Below, piece by piece: positions 37,098 through 44,660 of a DNA stretch of 64,000 nucleotides; the first letter of the stretch is position 1, and every line of letters begins with the position of its first letter. Made by a program: the position numbers and the translations under genes. Source of the DNA: Hahella sp. CCB-MM4. Lineage in GTDB: Bacteria > Pseudomonadota > Gammaproteobacteria > Pseudomonadales > Oleiphilaceae. The notes beneath the pieces were generated by a model. That model had not been told where the DNA came from, made no database searches, and was given only the letters and a program-made list of their open reading frames with translations. The stretch spans positions 434,001-498,000 of the forward strand of contig NZ_MRYI01000001.1 of assembly GCF_002260525.1 (NCBI RefSeq). The letters are read 5' to 3'.

Positions 37098-39515
37098 TTA
37101 CTCTGCTGATTCTAGTTTGATGGCATCTGCGATCACGTAACCGTCTGTTTCATCGGTTAAATACACCTCAGCGTTAGTACCTAAGGTAAAAGTCCCCAAC
37201 AGGTTCCACTGCCCCCCGCCAGTCTGCTGAGAAACTTCGACGGTTTGCGGTCCCGTCGTCGTGGTCACCGTATAGGCGGCGCGGGAAGTCCTTGAGTTCG
37301 CGCTGTTCCAGTAGGCGTACACTCTATACAGACCTTGCGCCACCGGAGTATCCCAGGTAAAACGCGCAGGTTGGTTTCCAGCTGCCACATAGTGGTAGTT
37401 TTCACCGATGCGATCTGCCGACCAAGTGGAGGTGCTCCAAGTTCCTGAGACCGTTACTCCTGAGCTGGTATTGTCGATGATAATCTCACTGGGAGCCGTA
37501 TTCAGACTCTCAGCCACAACAACTGCAACGGGTACGCCATTGAGATAGATGGTTTCTCTGGTGATAGAGCCCATAGGCGTAGATTCGGCTATCAACAGAC
37601 CATTTTGATCGTAATGGAAGTGCTGGTTAGCCGTCGGGTCGGTGGCCACTTTTATGACTCGTTGTCCCAGCGCGTTGTGAACGTAGGTCGCCAATGGCTG
37701 ACCGTCCTTGCTCACTTCCTGCAGACGGTTCTGCTGGTTGTAGGTCAGAGCCAATTCCCGCTGGGTATCTTTGTCCAACGTGATATTGCCGGCGTCACTG
37801 TATGACAGGGTACGGGTGCTTGAGGTACCGTTGTCATCCTTGTTCACCTGTAACAGACGATTGCTGTCGCTGGCATAGGTGTAGGTTTCACTAATAGTCT
37901 GACCGTTATTCTGCTGGGTCCGGCTGGTCCGGTTACCCACCGCGTCGTAGTCGTAGTTCAGGGCACCATAGGCACCATTAGCCTGAGTCAGGCGAGCTAA
38001 TGCGTCATACTGGAAGGTCTGGTTTTTGCTGCTGTCCAGGAGGTCTGTAACCGCATCGATATTACCTGCCGTATCATAACCGTATTGACGGTCCAGTACC
38101 GTACTCTGGATATGTGTGAGCTGGTAGTCCTGGTCGTAGGTGACGGTACGGATTTCACCGTTACCATAGGTAAGGCTTTGTAGAGGACCAAAGGGCAGAT
38201 AGCTGACATCCTGAATCACCACCTGGATCGGTGCAGTATCATTCTCCTGGGTCCGTATCTGGTTCACCTGCCCCAGGGTATTGTAGTCATAGTGCACTAT
38301 CCGGCCACTTGGATAGATGACCCTGGTCAGCTTATTAGCCAGATCATAGAAGTAATGGGTCGAATATGGCTGACTTTCCACCACCCGAGTTTCCTGGGTC
38401 AAGTTACCACGGTCATCATAGCGGTAGACGATGCTCCCGGACTGATCAGCGATACCTGTGAGGCGACCAATACCCTTATTACCATTGCTGGTGTCATCAT
38501 AGCTGTAGTGGATGTTTTCACCGGGATTGGCCGGATAGCGAACCTCTGTTAAACGGTTCAATGCATCGTAGCTGTATTCGGTGACTACACCACGGGCGTC
38601 GGTACGGGTCAGGACATTGCCTGCGTCGTCATGGGTAAACGTCGTAGTGCCGGTATCCGGACTGATTTCTTTTACCTTGTCCCCAGCGTAGTTGTATTCA
38701 TAGGTAGTGGTCAGGCCACGGGGGTTTGTGACACTGTTGATCCGGCTCTGACTGTCGTAAGTGTACTGGGTGTCCTTCAGATCCGCGTCGGTGATCTTGA
38801 TTAACCGGTTCAGGGCGTCGAAAGCCTGTGTCGTGGTGTTCAACCTTGGATCGGTAATACTGGTGAGGTTCGAGTTTGTGTCGTAACCATATCGGGTTTC
38901 CTGACCGGCGGCGCCGATACTCTTGATCATCCGCCCCAGTTCATCGAACACCTGGGTCTGCAGTTTGTACAGGTTATCCGCCCCGTCCTTAATCTCGGTT
39001 TTGGTGCGGTTGCCCATGGCGTCCAGTTCGTAGACGATCTTTTCGCCCGCGCCATTGCTCACGCCAGTCAACCGTCTGGCGCCATCATAGGTGTAATCCA
39101 AGTAGCGATTATCTGGCAGGGTAATCCGCGTCAACTGGCCTACCGGGTCATAGGTAAAGCTGGTCACTGCATTTCCTGCGGTACTTTGGGTAGTGCGCTT
39201 GATGACCTGACCACGCCAGTTGTATTCCAGCAGGGTTTCAGTGCCGTTAGCATCAGTAATCTTCTGAGGCAGGCCATTGCCGTTGTAATCACTAAGGGTA
39301 GTAATCTGGCCCAAGGCATTAGTGACCGAGGTCAAATAGCCCGCTGCGTCATAGCCATAGTTGGTCATATCTGTGGCATCGGTACGAGGACCATCAGTGG
39401 ACTCTATCAGTCCCAATTCATTATAGGTATAGTTCCAGGTGCGGTCAGCCCAGCCTGGCGAGCTGACCAACAGCGTGGCAACGGCCGTCGCCAAAATGGA
39501 TTTCTTCATCAACAT
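37098..39515 (-). CDS. Exported YD-repeat (Rhs) protein ending in golvesin-like domain
   Basis: An 805-residue protein with a signal peptide ending PGWAD (about residue 23). Residues 25-665 are tandem YD/RHS repeats (for example YTYNELGLIESTDGP, YDALNRLTEVRYP) forming the toxin-enclosing shell in Rhs proteins. The end of the shell reads IYLNGVPVAVVVAES, the point at which intact Rhs proteins continue into the core. Instead, residues ~675-805 are a golvesin C-terminal-like beta domain (GTWSTSTWSA, GQWNLLGTFTLG, IADAIKLE). The stop is 14 bases before the Rhs-core gene. GGACG precedes the start, and the leader is nearly identical to that of the distal DUF6531 gene. Confidence 0.9.
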   Translation of the reverse strand: MLMKKSILATAVATLLVSSPGWADRTWNYTYNELGLIESTDGPRTDATDMTNYGYDAAGYLTSVTNALGQITTLSDYNGNGLPQKITDANGTETLLEYNWRGQVIKRTTQSTAGNAVTSFTYDPVGQLTRITLPDNRYLDYTYDGARRLTGVSNGAGEKIVYELDAMGNRTKTEIKDGADNLYKLQTQVFDELGRMIKSIGAAGQETRYGYDTNSNLTSITDPRLNTTTQAFDALNRLIKITDADLKDTQYTYDSQSRINSVTNPRGLTTTYEYNYAGDKVKEISPDTGTTTFTHDDAGNVLTRTDARGVVTEYSYDALNRLTEVRYPANPGENIHYSYDDTSNGNKGIGRLTGIADQSGSIVYRYDDRGNLTQETRVVESQPYSTHYFYDLANKLTRVIYPSGRIVHYDYNTLGQVNQIRTQENDTAPIQVVIQDVSYLPFGPLQSLTYGNGEIRTVTYDQDYQLTHIQSTVLDRQYGYDTAGNIDAVTDLLDSSKNQTFQYDALARLTQANGAYGALNYDYDAVGNRTSRTQQNNGQTISETYTYASDSNRLLQVNKDDNGTSSTRTLSYSDAGNITLDKDTQRELALTYNQQNRLQEVSKDGQPLATYVHNALGQRVIKVATDPTANQHFHYDQNGLLIAESTPMGSITRETIYLNGVPVAVVVAESLNTAPSEIIIDNTSSGVTVSGTWSTSTWSADRIGENYHYVAAGNQPARFTWDTPVAQGLYRVYAYWNSANSRTSRAAYTVTTTTGPQTVEVSQQTGGGQWNLLGTFTLGTNAEVYLTDETDGYVIADAIKLESAE

Positions 39516-39556
39516 GAGTTCGTCCTTCTATCTGATAAATAACGTTCCCTGTTTCC

Positions 39557-41083
39557 CTAATTAATGGTCACAGGTTTGATGGATTTTGAGCGCAAGCGGC
39601 CGTTATCGTCATAGGAAAATTCAGTGACTCGGTCCGGCTCAGTGATTTTTATAGGGAGATGAAAATCCGCATGCCATTCAGTTTCAATGATGCGTTCTTC
39701 CGGCGTTCCTTTGGCTTCAATGCGACGGGTTTCCAAGCCGCGGTCATTGTGGTCGTAGTCGGTAACATTGCCTTTCCAGTCTGTCACCAGATCTTTATAG
39801 CCATTGCTGTCATAGGTATAGGAGGAATTAGCCGCCAAGCAGTTTGTAGAGGCGCTTCCCTCCACAAACGTTGGTTTATCCAGACCATATACGGACTGGA
39901 AGTGGTAGACGGTTTGTTTACCCAATTCATTGGTAACGGTAGTTGAGCCATCACCATTAAACACTAGAATAGCTTTCTCGATACCAACAGCGTGTTCAGA
40001 AGTTACGGCTCGCCCCTGGTCATCATAAGTCCAGGAGGCATAGCGAACACCTTTCTCATCAGTAATACCTGTGAGTGCATGGGGAAATCTTTCATCCTCA
40101 TAGTGGTAGGTTCGTGAACTGCCATTTGAGTGAGCTGCAACTACCAAATTATCGCCCGCATAAGTGTAGGTGTACGTACTGTTATCTGGTGTAGTCAAAC
40201 TCCGCAAAGTTCCATCAGAGTCAATCCCGATCCGCAGAGTTCTATTATGATTATCTTTGGCTATAATCTCATTTTCATTGTAGGTGTATGTTACATAGTT
40301 CCCGCTGCTTAACTGTTCTGCCCGGATCAACTCACCGTTAGCGTTATACTGTCTACGAATCCCACCCTCTCCATCAATATTAACGACACTTCCACTATCA
40401 ACACTAAGCCCCTCACTAACAGGAGTATTGGAAACATAGGTGACGCCATCTTCAGAGTTACCCCTGGCAAGGTAAAGTGACTGATTGCCCTGGTGATCCG
40501 TTGACCATACCCATGCACTAAAAGGTAACTTGCCCTCAGCACTATAAGCGCTGACCAGGCTGGATAAGCTATGCTTCCAAGCCCCGGTTGAACTCGAATA
40601 ACTCCTTGTAAAGGTGAGTATCCCCGAGAGGTTGTCAAGGTAATCAATTTCAGTTTGGTGCTTCATACCATTGGCAATACCTATCGGATTTCCGGCACAT
40701 GCCTGTGGTGGAGGATCGGTTGGTTTAGGCCGGCAGGAATTATCAGAATATTTTACTGTGCCACTGGGGCATGTAGTTCTTTCGGGATAATAAAACGAAG
40801 CATAATAGGAGATTGCTTGACCATTATACTTTACGCTTCGATATGCTTTTTTATATCCGGGCTCATGATGGCCGCAGCATATACCACCTCCATAACTCCT
40901 ATCTTTAGGCATTGAAGCAACCGCATTACTGGCAGAACTGTAATCCAAATATTTTCCCGGTAAAACAATATCTTCTACCGCAAAAGCAAGTGAACTACCG
41001 CCACATATAAATAGCACGATAATGGTTGCAGCCAATTTGGTTGCAGGCGTTAAATTAGGCGCTATAAGTTTTTTTATGCTCAC
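39557..41083 (-). CDS. Exported DUF6531-YD-repeat Rhs N-terminal protein, copy A
   Basis: A 508-residue protein with a signal peptide (ending AFAVE, about residue 36) and GTG start. An N-terminal beta region carries PGKYLDYSSA and SMPKD. The DUF6531 module follows (GNPIGIANGMKHQTEIDYLD, LTFTRSYSSS), then YD repeats to the C-terminal SYDDNGRLRSKSIKP. In intact Rhs proteins DUF6531 is the start of the shell, so this is the N-terminal third, encoded separately. It is 41 bases upstream of the YD/golvesin gene. Copy B is a close paralogue, with conserved ends and diverged middle. Confidence 0.9.
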   Translation of the reverse strand: MSIKKLIAPNLTPATKLAATIIVLFICGGSSLAFAVEDIVLPGKYLDYSSASNAVASMPKDRSYGGGICCGHHEPGYKKAYRSVKYNGQAISYYASFYYPERTTCPSGTVKYSDNSCRPKPTDPPPQACAGNPIGIANGMKHQTEIDYLDNLSGILTFTRSYSSSTGAWKHSLSSLVSAYSAEGKLPFSAWVWSTDHQGNQSLYLARGNSEDGVTYVSNTPVSEGLSVDSGSVVNIDGEGGIRRQYNANGELIRAEQLSSGNYVTYTYNENEIIAKDNHNRTLRIGIDSDGTLRSLTTPDNSTYTYTYAGDNLVVAAHSNGSSRTYHYEDERFPHALTGITDEKGVRYASWTYDDQGRAVTSEHAVGIEKAILVFNGDGSTTVTNELGKQTVYHFQSVYGLDKPTFVEGSASTNCLAANSSYTYDSNGYKDLVTDWKGNVTDYDHNDRGLETRRIEAKGTPEERIIETEWHADFHLPIKITEPDRVTEFSYDDNGRLRSKSIKPVTIN

Positions 41084-41206
41084 TACAGAACACTTCCTAT
41101 ATATTTTTCGCAGGTTTGGTAAGCCCAGCTAAAACTGAACCGATGGTTTCTTCTAAATTAATTGGTTGTGCAGCTTATTCATCTGAGGAACTGCGTTACT
41201 GTCTAC

Positions 41207-42739
41207 TCAATTAATTACCACTGGCTTAACAGTCTTTGTATGCAGTCGGCCGCTATCGTCATAGGAAAATTCGGTGATCCGGTCCGGCTCAGTGATTTTG
41301 ATGGGGAGTCGAAAGTTCGCATGCCACTCAGTTTCGATGATGCGTTCTTCCGGTGTTCCTTTGGCTTCGACGCGGCGGATTTCCAAACCACGGTCATCGA
41401 GGTCGTAGTCGGTGACATTTCCATCCCAATCCGTTACGAGATCCTTGTATCCTTTGGAATCATAGGTATAGAAAGAATTAGCCCCAATGCAATTAGCGGA
41501 CGCATGTCCCTCAACTTTGGTTGGCTTATTCTGACCATACAACGAAGCAAAATGGTAGGTTGTCTCTTTCCCGAGTTCATTGGTCACCGTTGTGGATTCG
41601 TCGGCATTGAATGCCAGTGTGACTTTTTCCATTCCCCCTGCATGTTCTGAGCTGATAGCCCGTCCTTGCTCATCATATCGCCATGTTGCAAACCGCACGC
41701 TATTTTCGTCAGTAATACCTGTCAAAGCATGGGGAAAGCGGTCATCTTCATAGTGGTATTGCTTGGATATGCCAGCGGAACTGGAAAGCGAGATTAGATT
41801 GCCATTGGTATATTCATAATTGATGGTGACATTAGCAGGGGTGACAACTTCAATAACATTACCTTCGCTATCTCTGGTAATGTGTAATTCTCTTCCCAAG
41901 TAGTCTGTTACAGTAGTCTCTTGTCCCTCATAGGTATAATTGGCAAATGCACCTGTCCCGACCGTTTCGGTCCGTATCAGTGCGCCTAGATCGTTATAAG
42001 TTCTTGAAATACCATCTTCACCAATAACAGATTTACTGTTTGATTCGTCGATATTAATGCTGCTGTGAACAGGACTATTCGATACGTAGGTTATACCGAT
42101 TTCTGAATTCCCACGAGCCAGAAAAAGAGTGGGACTGCCCTCACTATCAGTCAATTTGAGAAAGGCATCAAACGGAATCTGATTGTTTGCATTAATCTTT
42201 TCAATACTGGAGGTGTGATTATCCCGCCAGCCGCCAATTGAACTGGAATAGTTTCGACTAAACGTCAGCAAACCGGTGGTCCCGTCCAAATAGTCCACTT
42301 CCTTTTGATGTTTTACACCATTAGAGACATCGATAGGGTTCGTTCCACCGCACTCAACAGGTGGCTCATTTTCTGGTTCGGGATGACAGGAATTATCAGA
42401 ATATAACTGGTCTCCCTCTGGACAGGAAGTTGTGCCATCGACGTAAAAACTGGCCCAATATGTAATACTTTGACCATTATAGTAAGTCCCAAAATATCGT
42501 AGAGCCACGCCTCCATGCCAAGTACGAGTACCTCCGACATAACTCGAATCTTTCGGCATACTTTTAACCGCAGCTGTGGCATCTTGATATGTTAAATATC
42601 GACCAGGAAGGTTAACATTTTCAGCGCCACAAGCTGCTACAGGAGCTAACAGTAATAGCGTGCCGAAAAAAATTCTCCTTATGTTGATGGTAAGTACAGA
42701 AGCTCTCCCCCCAACCATCGTGGGTACTCTAATCATCAT
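41207..42739 (-). CDS. Exported DUF6531-YD-repeat Rhs N-terminal protein, copy B
   Basis: A 510-residue paralogue of copy A with the same order: hydrophobic export signal (ending ACGAE; the Cys could make it a lipoprotein), PGRYLTYQDA and SMPKDSS, a Cys-flanked short loop, DUF6531 (TNPIDVSNGVKHQKEVDYLD), and YD repeats ending SYDDSGRLHTKTVKPVVIN. The final ~130 residues are almost identical to copy A, so recombination or gene conversion is likely. It is the first gene of the array. GGACGA precedes the ATG. Confidence 0.88.
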   Translation of the reverse strand: MMIRVPTMVGGRASVLTINIRRIFFGTLLLLAPVAACGAENVNLPGRYLTYQDATAAVKSMPKDSSYVGGTRTWHGGVALRYFGTYYNGQSITYWASFYVDGTTSCPEGDQLYSDNSCHPEPENEPPVECGGTNPIDVSNGVKHQKEVDYLDGTTGLLTFSRNYSSSIGGWRDNHTSSIEKINANNQIPFDAFLKLTDSEGSPTLFLARGNSEIGITYVSNSPVHSSINIDESNSKSVIGEDGISRTYNDLGALIRTETVGTGAFANYTYEGQETTVTDYLGRELHITRDSEGNVIEVVTPANVTINYEYTNGNLISLSSSAGISKQYHYEDDRFPHALTGITDENSVRFATWRYDEQGRAISSEHAGGMEKVTLAFNADESTTVTNELGKETTYHFASLYGQNKPTKVEGHASANCIGANSFYTYDSKGYKDLVTDWDGNVTDYDLDDRGLEIRRVEAKGTPEERIIETEWHANFRLPIKITEPDRITEFSYDDSGRLHTKTVKPVVIN

Positions 42740-42781
42740 GATTTCGTCCTTCTATCCAAAAAAATGTTCCCTGTTTCCTTG

Positions 42782-42853
42782 ATTAATGGCCACAGATTTA
42801 ATGTTTGTGGAGCATAACCCGCTGCTATCGTCATAGCTCGACTCGGCGATCTC
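42782..42853 (-). pseudogene. Remnant 3' end of a third DUF6531 gene
   Basis: Read on the minus strand this stretch encodes SYDDSSGLCSTNIKSVAIN, clearly the same as SYDDNGRLRSKSIKPVTIN and SYDDSGRLHTKTVKPVVIN, the ends of copies A and B. The stop codon after IN has become CAA, and nothing upstream of the ~70 bases resembles the rest of the gene. It is a decayed copy, showing the array once had at least three N-terminal genes. Confidence 0.65.
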
Positions 42854-43208
42854 CGGGAGAGTTATTAAAAGAAACTCTCATCTATTTGCATTCGTAGCTT
42901 ATTTATCCGAGCAGTTCGACTATTCGAAATAAGCGATATCTGCATCCAATTAATTTCTCTTCACTCTAGCTTCTCACACGCACGACATCGAATAGTCAAC
43001 AATTTCGATTGACGACGATGCAAATAATTATGACCAGATAACTCTTCCACTCAATATCAAATACTGTATTTTTATACAGTATAATTTTAGGGTCGTGGAC
43101 AGCTAATGTCAATCGCTGAATGCTCTCTTTCTTGATCCGTTTCAAGGCCATAGCAGGTTCAGACGGGGCTTGAGATTGATGTGTAGGAGATTATCGAGTG
43201 ACTTAAAG

Positions 43209-43262
43209 AGAGGGTGTTCAAAACTCTGTGTCAGCCAAGTCACAGAGTTTTGAACACCCTCT
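43209..43262. repeat. 22-bp perfect inverted repeat (54-bp hairpin)
   Basis: The left arm 43209-43230 and right arm 43241-43262 are exact reverse complements; arms begin AGAGGGTGTTCAAAACTCTG. The loop is TCAGCCAAGT. It lies 22 bases past the stop of the orphan gene at 43284 and could be its terminator, but the stem is far longer than usual and only CTCTTTAAG follows on that strand. The arm looks like a transposon terminal repeat, so a tiny MITE or two joined IS ends is the alternative. Confidence 0.9.
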
Positions 43263-43283
43263 ATTCAGGGGGAGAATTGACTT

Positions 43284-43871
43284 TTATTTTAGCTTTAGAT
43301 CATTGCTTGAGAAATCCCAGTTTCTTCTCCATACCCCTAAATGCTGTACAAAATATTTATCGTCAAATGTATTATCAGGCACGCGAAGTGATGCAACATA
43401 ACCAATATCTAATAATTTCCAGTATGTCGCACTCCATGGGCGCATAAGAGATATTTCAAAATGCCTTTCTTTAAGAATAGGCAACAGAATTTTTTCAATA
43501 AGGTCTTCTGAGCTACATCCAACTCTTATGTTTAATTCACCATTTTCATTATACTTTTCTTCTATAGACAGATAGCTTTCCCAAGCTGGTTCAAATCTCG
43601 ATTCCCAGCAAGCTCCCCCTTTTTCCGTAAGAGCAATGAAGCAATCTTTTGATTGTTCGGAGGGCATGCCACTCTTTATTGTTTCTTCATCATAGAAAGT
43701 GTCAATAAGTCCATTTTTGTATAGAGAGTCCAACTCTTTCATTAGCTCTTCAAACGACAAGCGATGCGCGGGCAAATTAAAAATCAACTCAATATTATCC
43801 GAACACAGTTGCGCTATGCGTGAAGGTGCATCTGAAAGATAGTCTAGTAACAAATAGCTATGGAGTTGCAT
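43284..43871 (-). CDS. Unrecognised cytoplasmic protein, possible immunity gene
   Basis: A 195-residue protein with no signal peptide or membrane helix. It is Leu/Glu-rich (DSLYKNGLIDTFYDEETIKSG), with a LTEKGGACWESRFEPAWE segment resembling the winged-helix-like end of small immunity or regulator proteins. The C-terminal half, with SLMRPWSATYWKL, has no recognisable motif. Its base composition is AT-richer than the flanking VOC and kinase genes, like the immunity gene at the other end of the Rhs array. Position between the array and core genes suggests an orphan immunity gene; this is a guess. It follows the VOC gene by 14 bases and may be read through from it. Confidence 0.6.
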   Translation of the reverse strand: MQLHSYLLLDYLSDAPSRIAQLCSDNIELIFNLPAHRLSFEELMKELDSLYKNGLIDTFYDEETIKSGMPSEQSKDCFIALTEKGGACWESRFEPAWESYLSIEEKYNENGELNIRVGCSSEDLIEKILLPILKERHFEISLMRPWSATYWKLLDIGYVASLRVPDNTFDDKYFVQHLGVWRRNWDFSSNDLKLK

Positions 43872-43885
43872 ATTAGAAATTCGCT

Positions 43886-44284
43886 CTACGCCTCATACAA
43901 CTCCAACGGCAATTCATCCGGATCCTGAAAAAACGTAAACCGTTTTCCGGTGAGTTCGTCTACCCGGACAGGTTCGACTTCTATTCCGTGAGATTCCAGA
44001 TGAGCGATGGTCTGGTTCAGGTCGTCGACGGCAAATGCCAGGTGGCGCAGGCCGGCGGCTTCAGGACGGCTGGGGCGTGGAGGGGGTTCGGGGAAAGAAA
44101 ATAATTCTATCTGGCAGTGATCGCCGATGGCCAGGTCAAGTTTGTAGGAGTCTCGGGCTTCCCGGTAGGTTTCACGAATGATCGGTAGCTCGAGGATTTG
44201 AGTATAAAAGTGTTTGGACTTGCTGTAGTCCTGACAGATGATGGCAACATGATGGATACTTTTCAGTTTGGGCATCTGGTTCAT
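43886..44284 (-). CDS. VOC-family protein (glyoxalase/YaeR-like)
   Basis: A 132-residue vicinal-oxygen-chelate protein made of two beta-alpha-beta-beta-beta modules. Metal-ligand positions are visible: His in IHHVAIICQD, Glu in CQIELFSF, His in LRHLAFAVDD and Glu in LPLELYEA. Length and sequence follow the YaeR/GloA2-type group, whose substrate is unsettled. The start could be this ATG or the one three codons in. Confidence 0.88.
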   Translation of the reverse strand: MNQMPKLKSIHHVAIICQDYSKSKHFYTQILELPIIRETYREARDSYKLDLAIGDHCQIELFSFPEPPPRPSRPEAAGLRHLAFAVDDLNQTIAHLESHGIEVEPVRVDELTGKRFTFFQDPDELPLELYEA

Positions 44285-44351
44285 TCCGATAACTGCATTA
44301 ATGGGCGGGAGTTTACCATCAGGCCACTGAAACTATTAGTCGGTAGAGGTC

Positions 44352-44606
44352 CTAGGTTTCCACGATATCCGCCATGCCGGTGACCTCGTCCACTTGCAGA
44401 CAGATTCGTCCCGAGAGGTGATTACCATGAGCAATGCGAATGTTCCTCAACATGGCATACCAGGGAACCGGCTCGAAAGATGAATGCTCAAACTCCAGGA
44501 AGGAGCCCGGCTCCAATGGGGTATAGCCGTTGTGGTGATTAGGCAGAAATACCTCTAGCGGTTGATCGGAATGCTTGGAGATCGCCTGAAATTCTAGCTT
44601 TGCCAT
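44352..44606 (-). CDS. Small hypothetical protein
   Basis: An 84-residue soluble protein, not recognised. It reads as a compact beta-rich domain (MAKLEFQAISK, GSFLEFEHSSFEPVPWYAML, GRICLQVDEVTGMADI) without metal or catalytic motifs. GGCGGGAA lies before the ATG. It is between the VOC gene and the histidine kinase, same strand, with gaps of 50-70 bases either side, and could be co-transcribed with the kinase pair. Confidence 0.6.
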   Translation of the reverse strand: MAKLEFQAISKHSDQPLEVFLPNHHNGYTPLEPGSFLEFEHSSFEPVPWYAMLRNIRIAHGNHLSGRICLQVDEVTGMADIVET

Positions 44607-44660
44607 AGAAATTCCCGCCGTGGATAGTTATCGGGTGTATTTAGGCCTGTTCACACTAAG

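Larger units (their letters stand above)
42740..43283. other. Gap upstream of the Rhs array: leader, gene remnant and long hairpin
   Basis: From right to left on the minus strand this holds a long inverted repeat, an AT-rich stretch with no recognisable gene, a remnant of a third DUF6531 gene and the leader of copy B. The leader (42740-42781) matches 39516-39557 upstream of the YD/golvesin gene, base for base over most of its length. The promoter for the Rhs array must be in this gap; TACAGTATAATT near 43075 is an extended AT stretch but I cannot fix a promoter. Confidence 0.6.

Noticed and set aside
39516..42860. Possibility that the Rhs pieces are one gene broken by frameshifts
   Set aside because: Each piece has its own export signal and start, and gaps contain stop codons and leaders; the pieces cannot be joined by one or two base changes.
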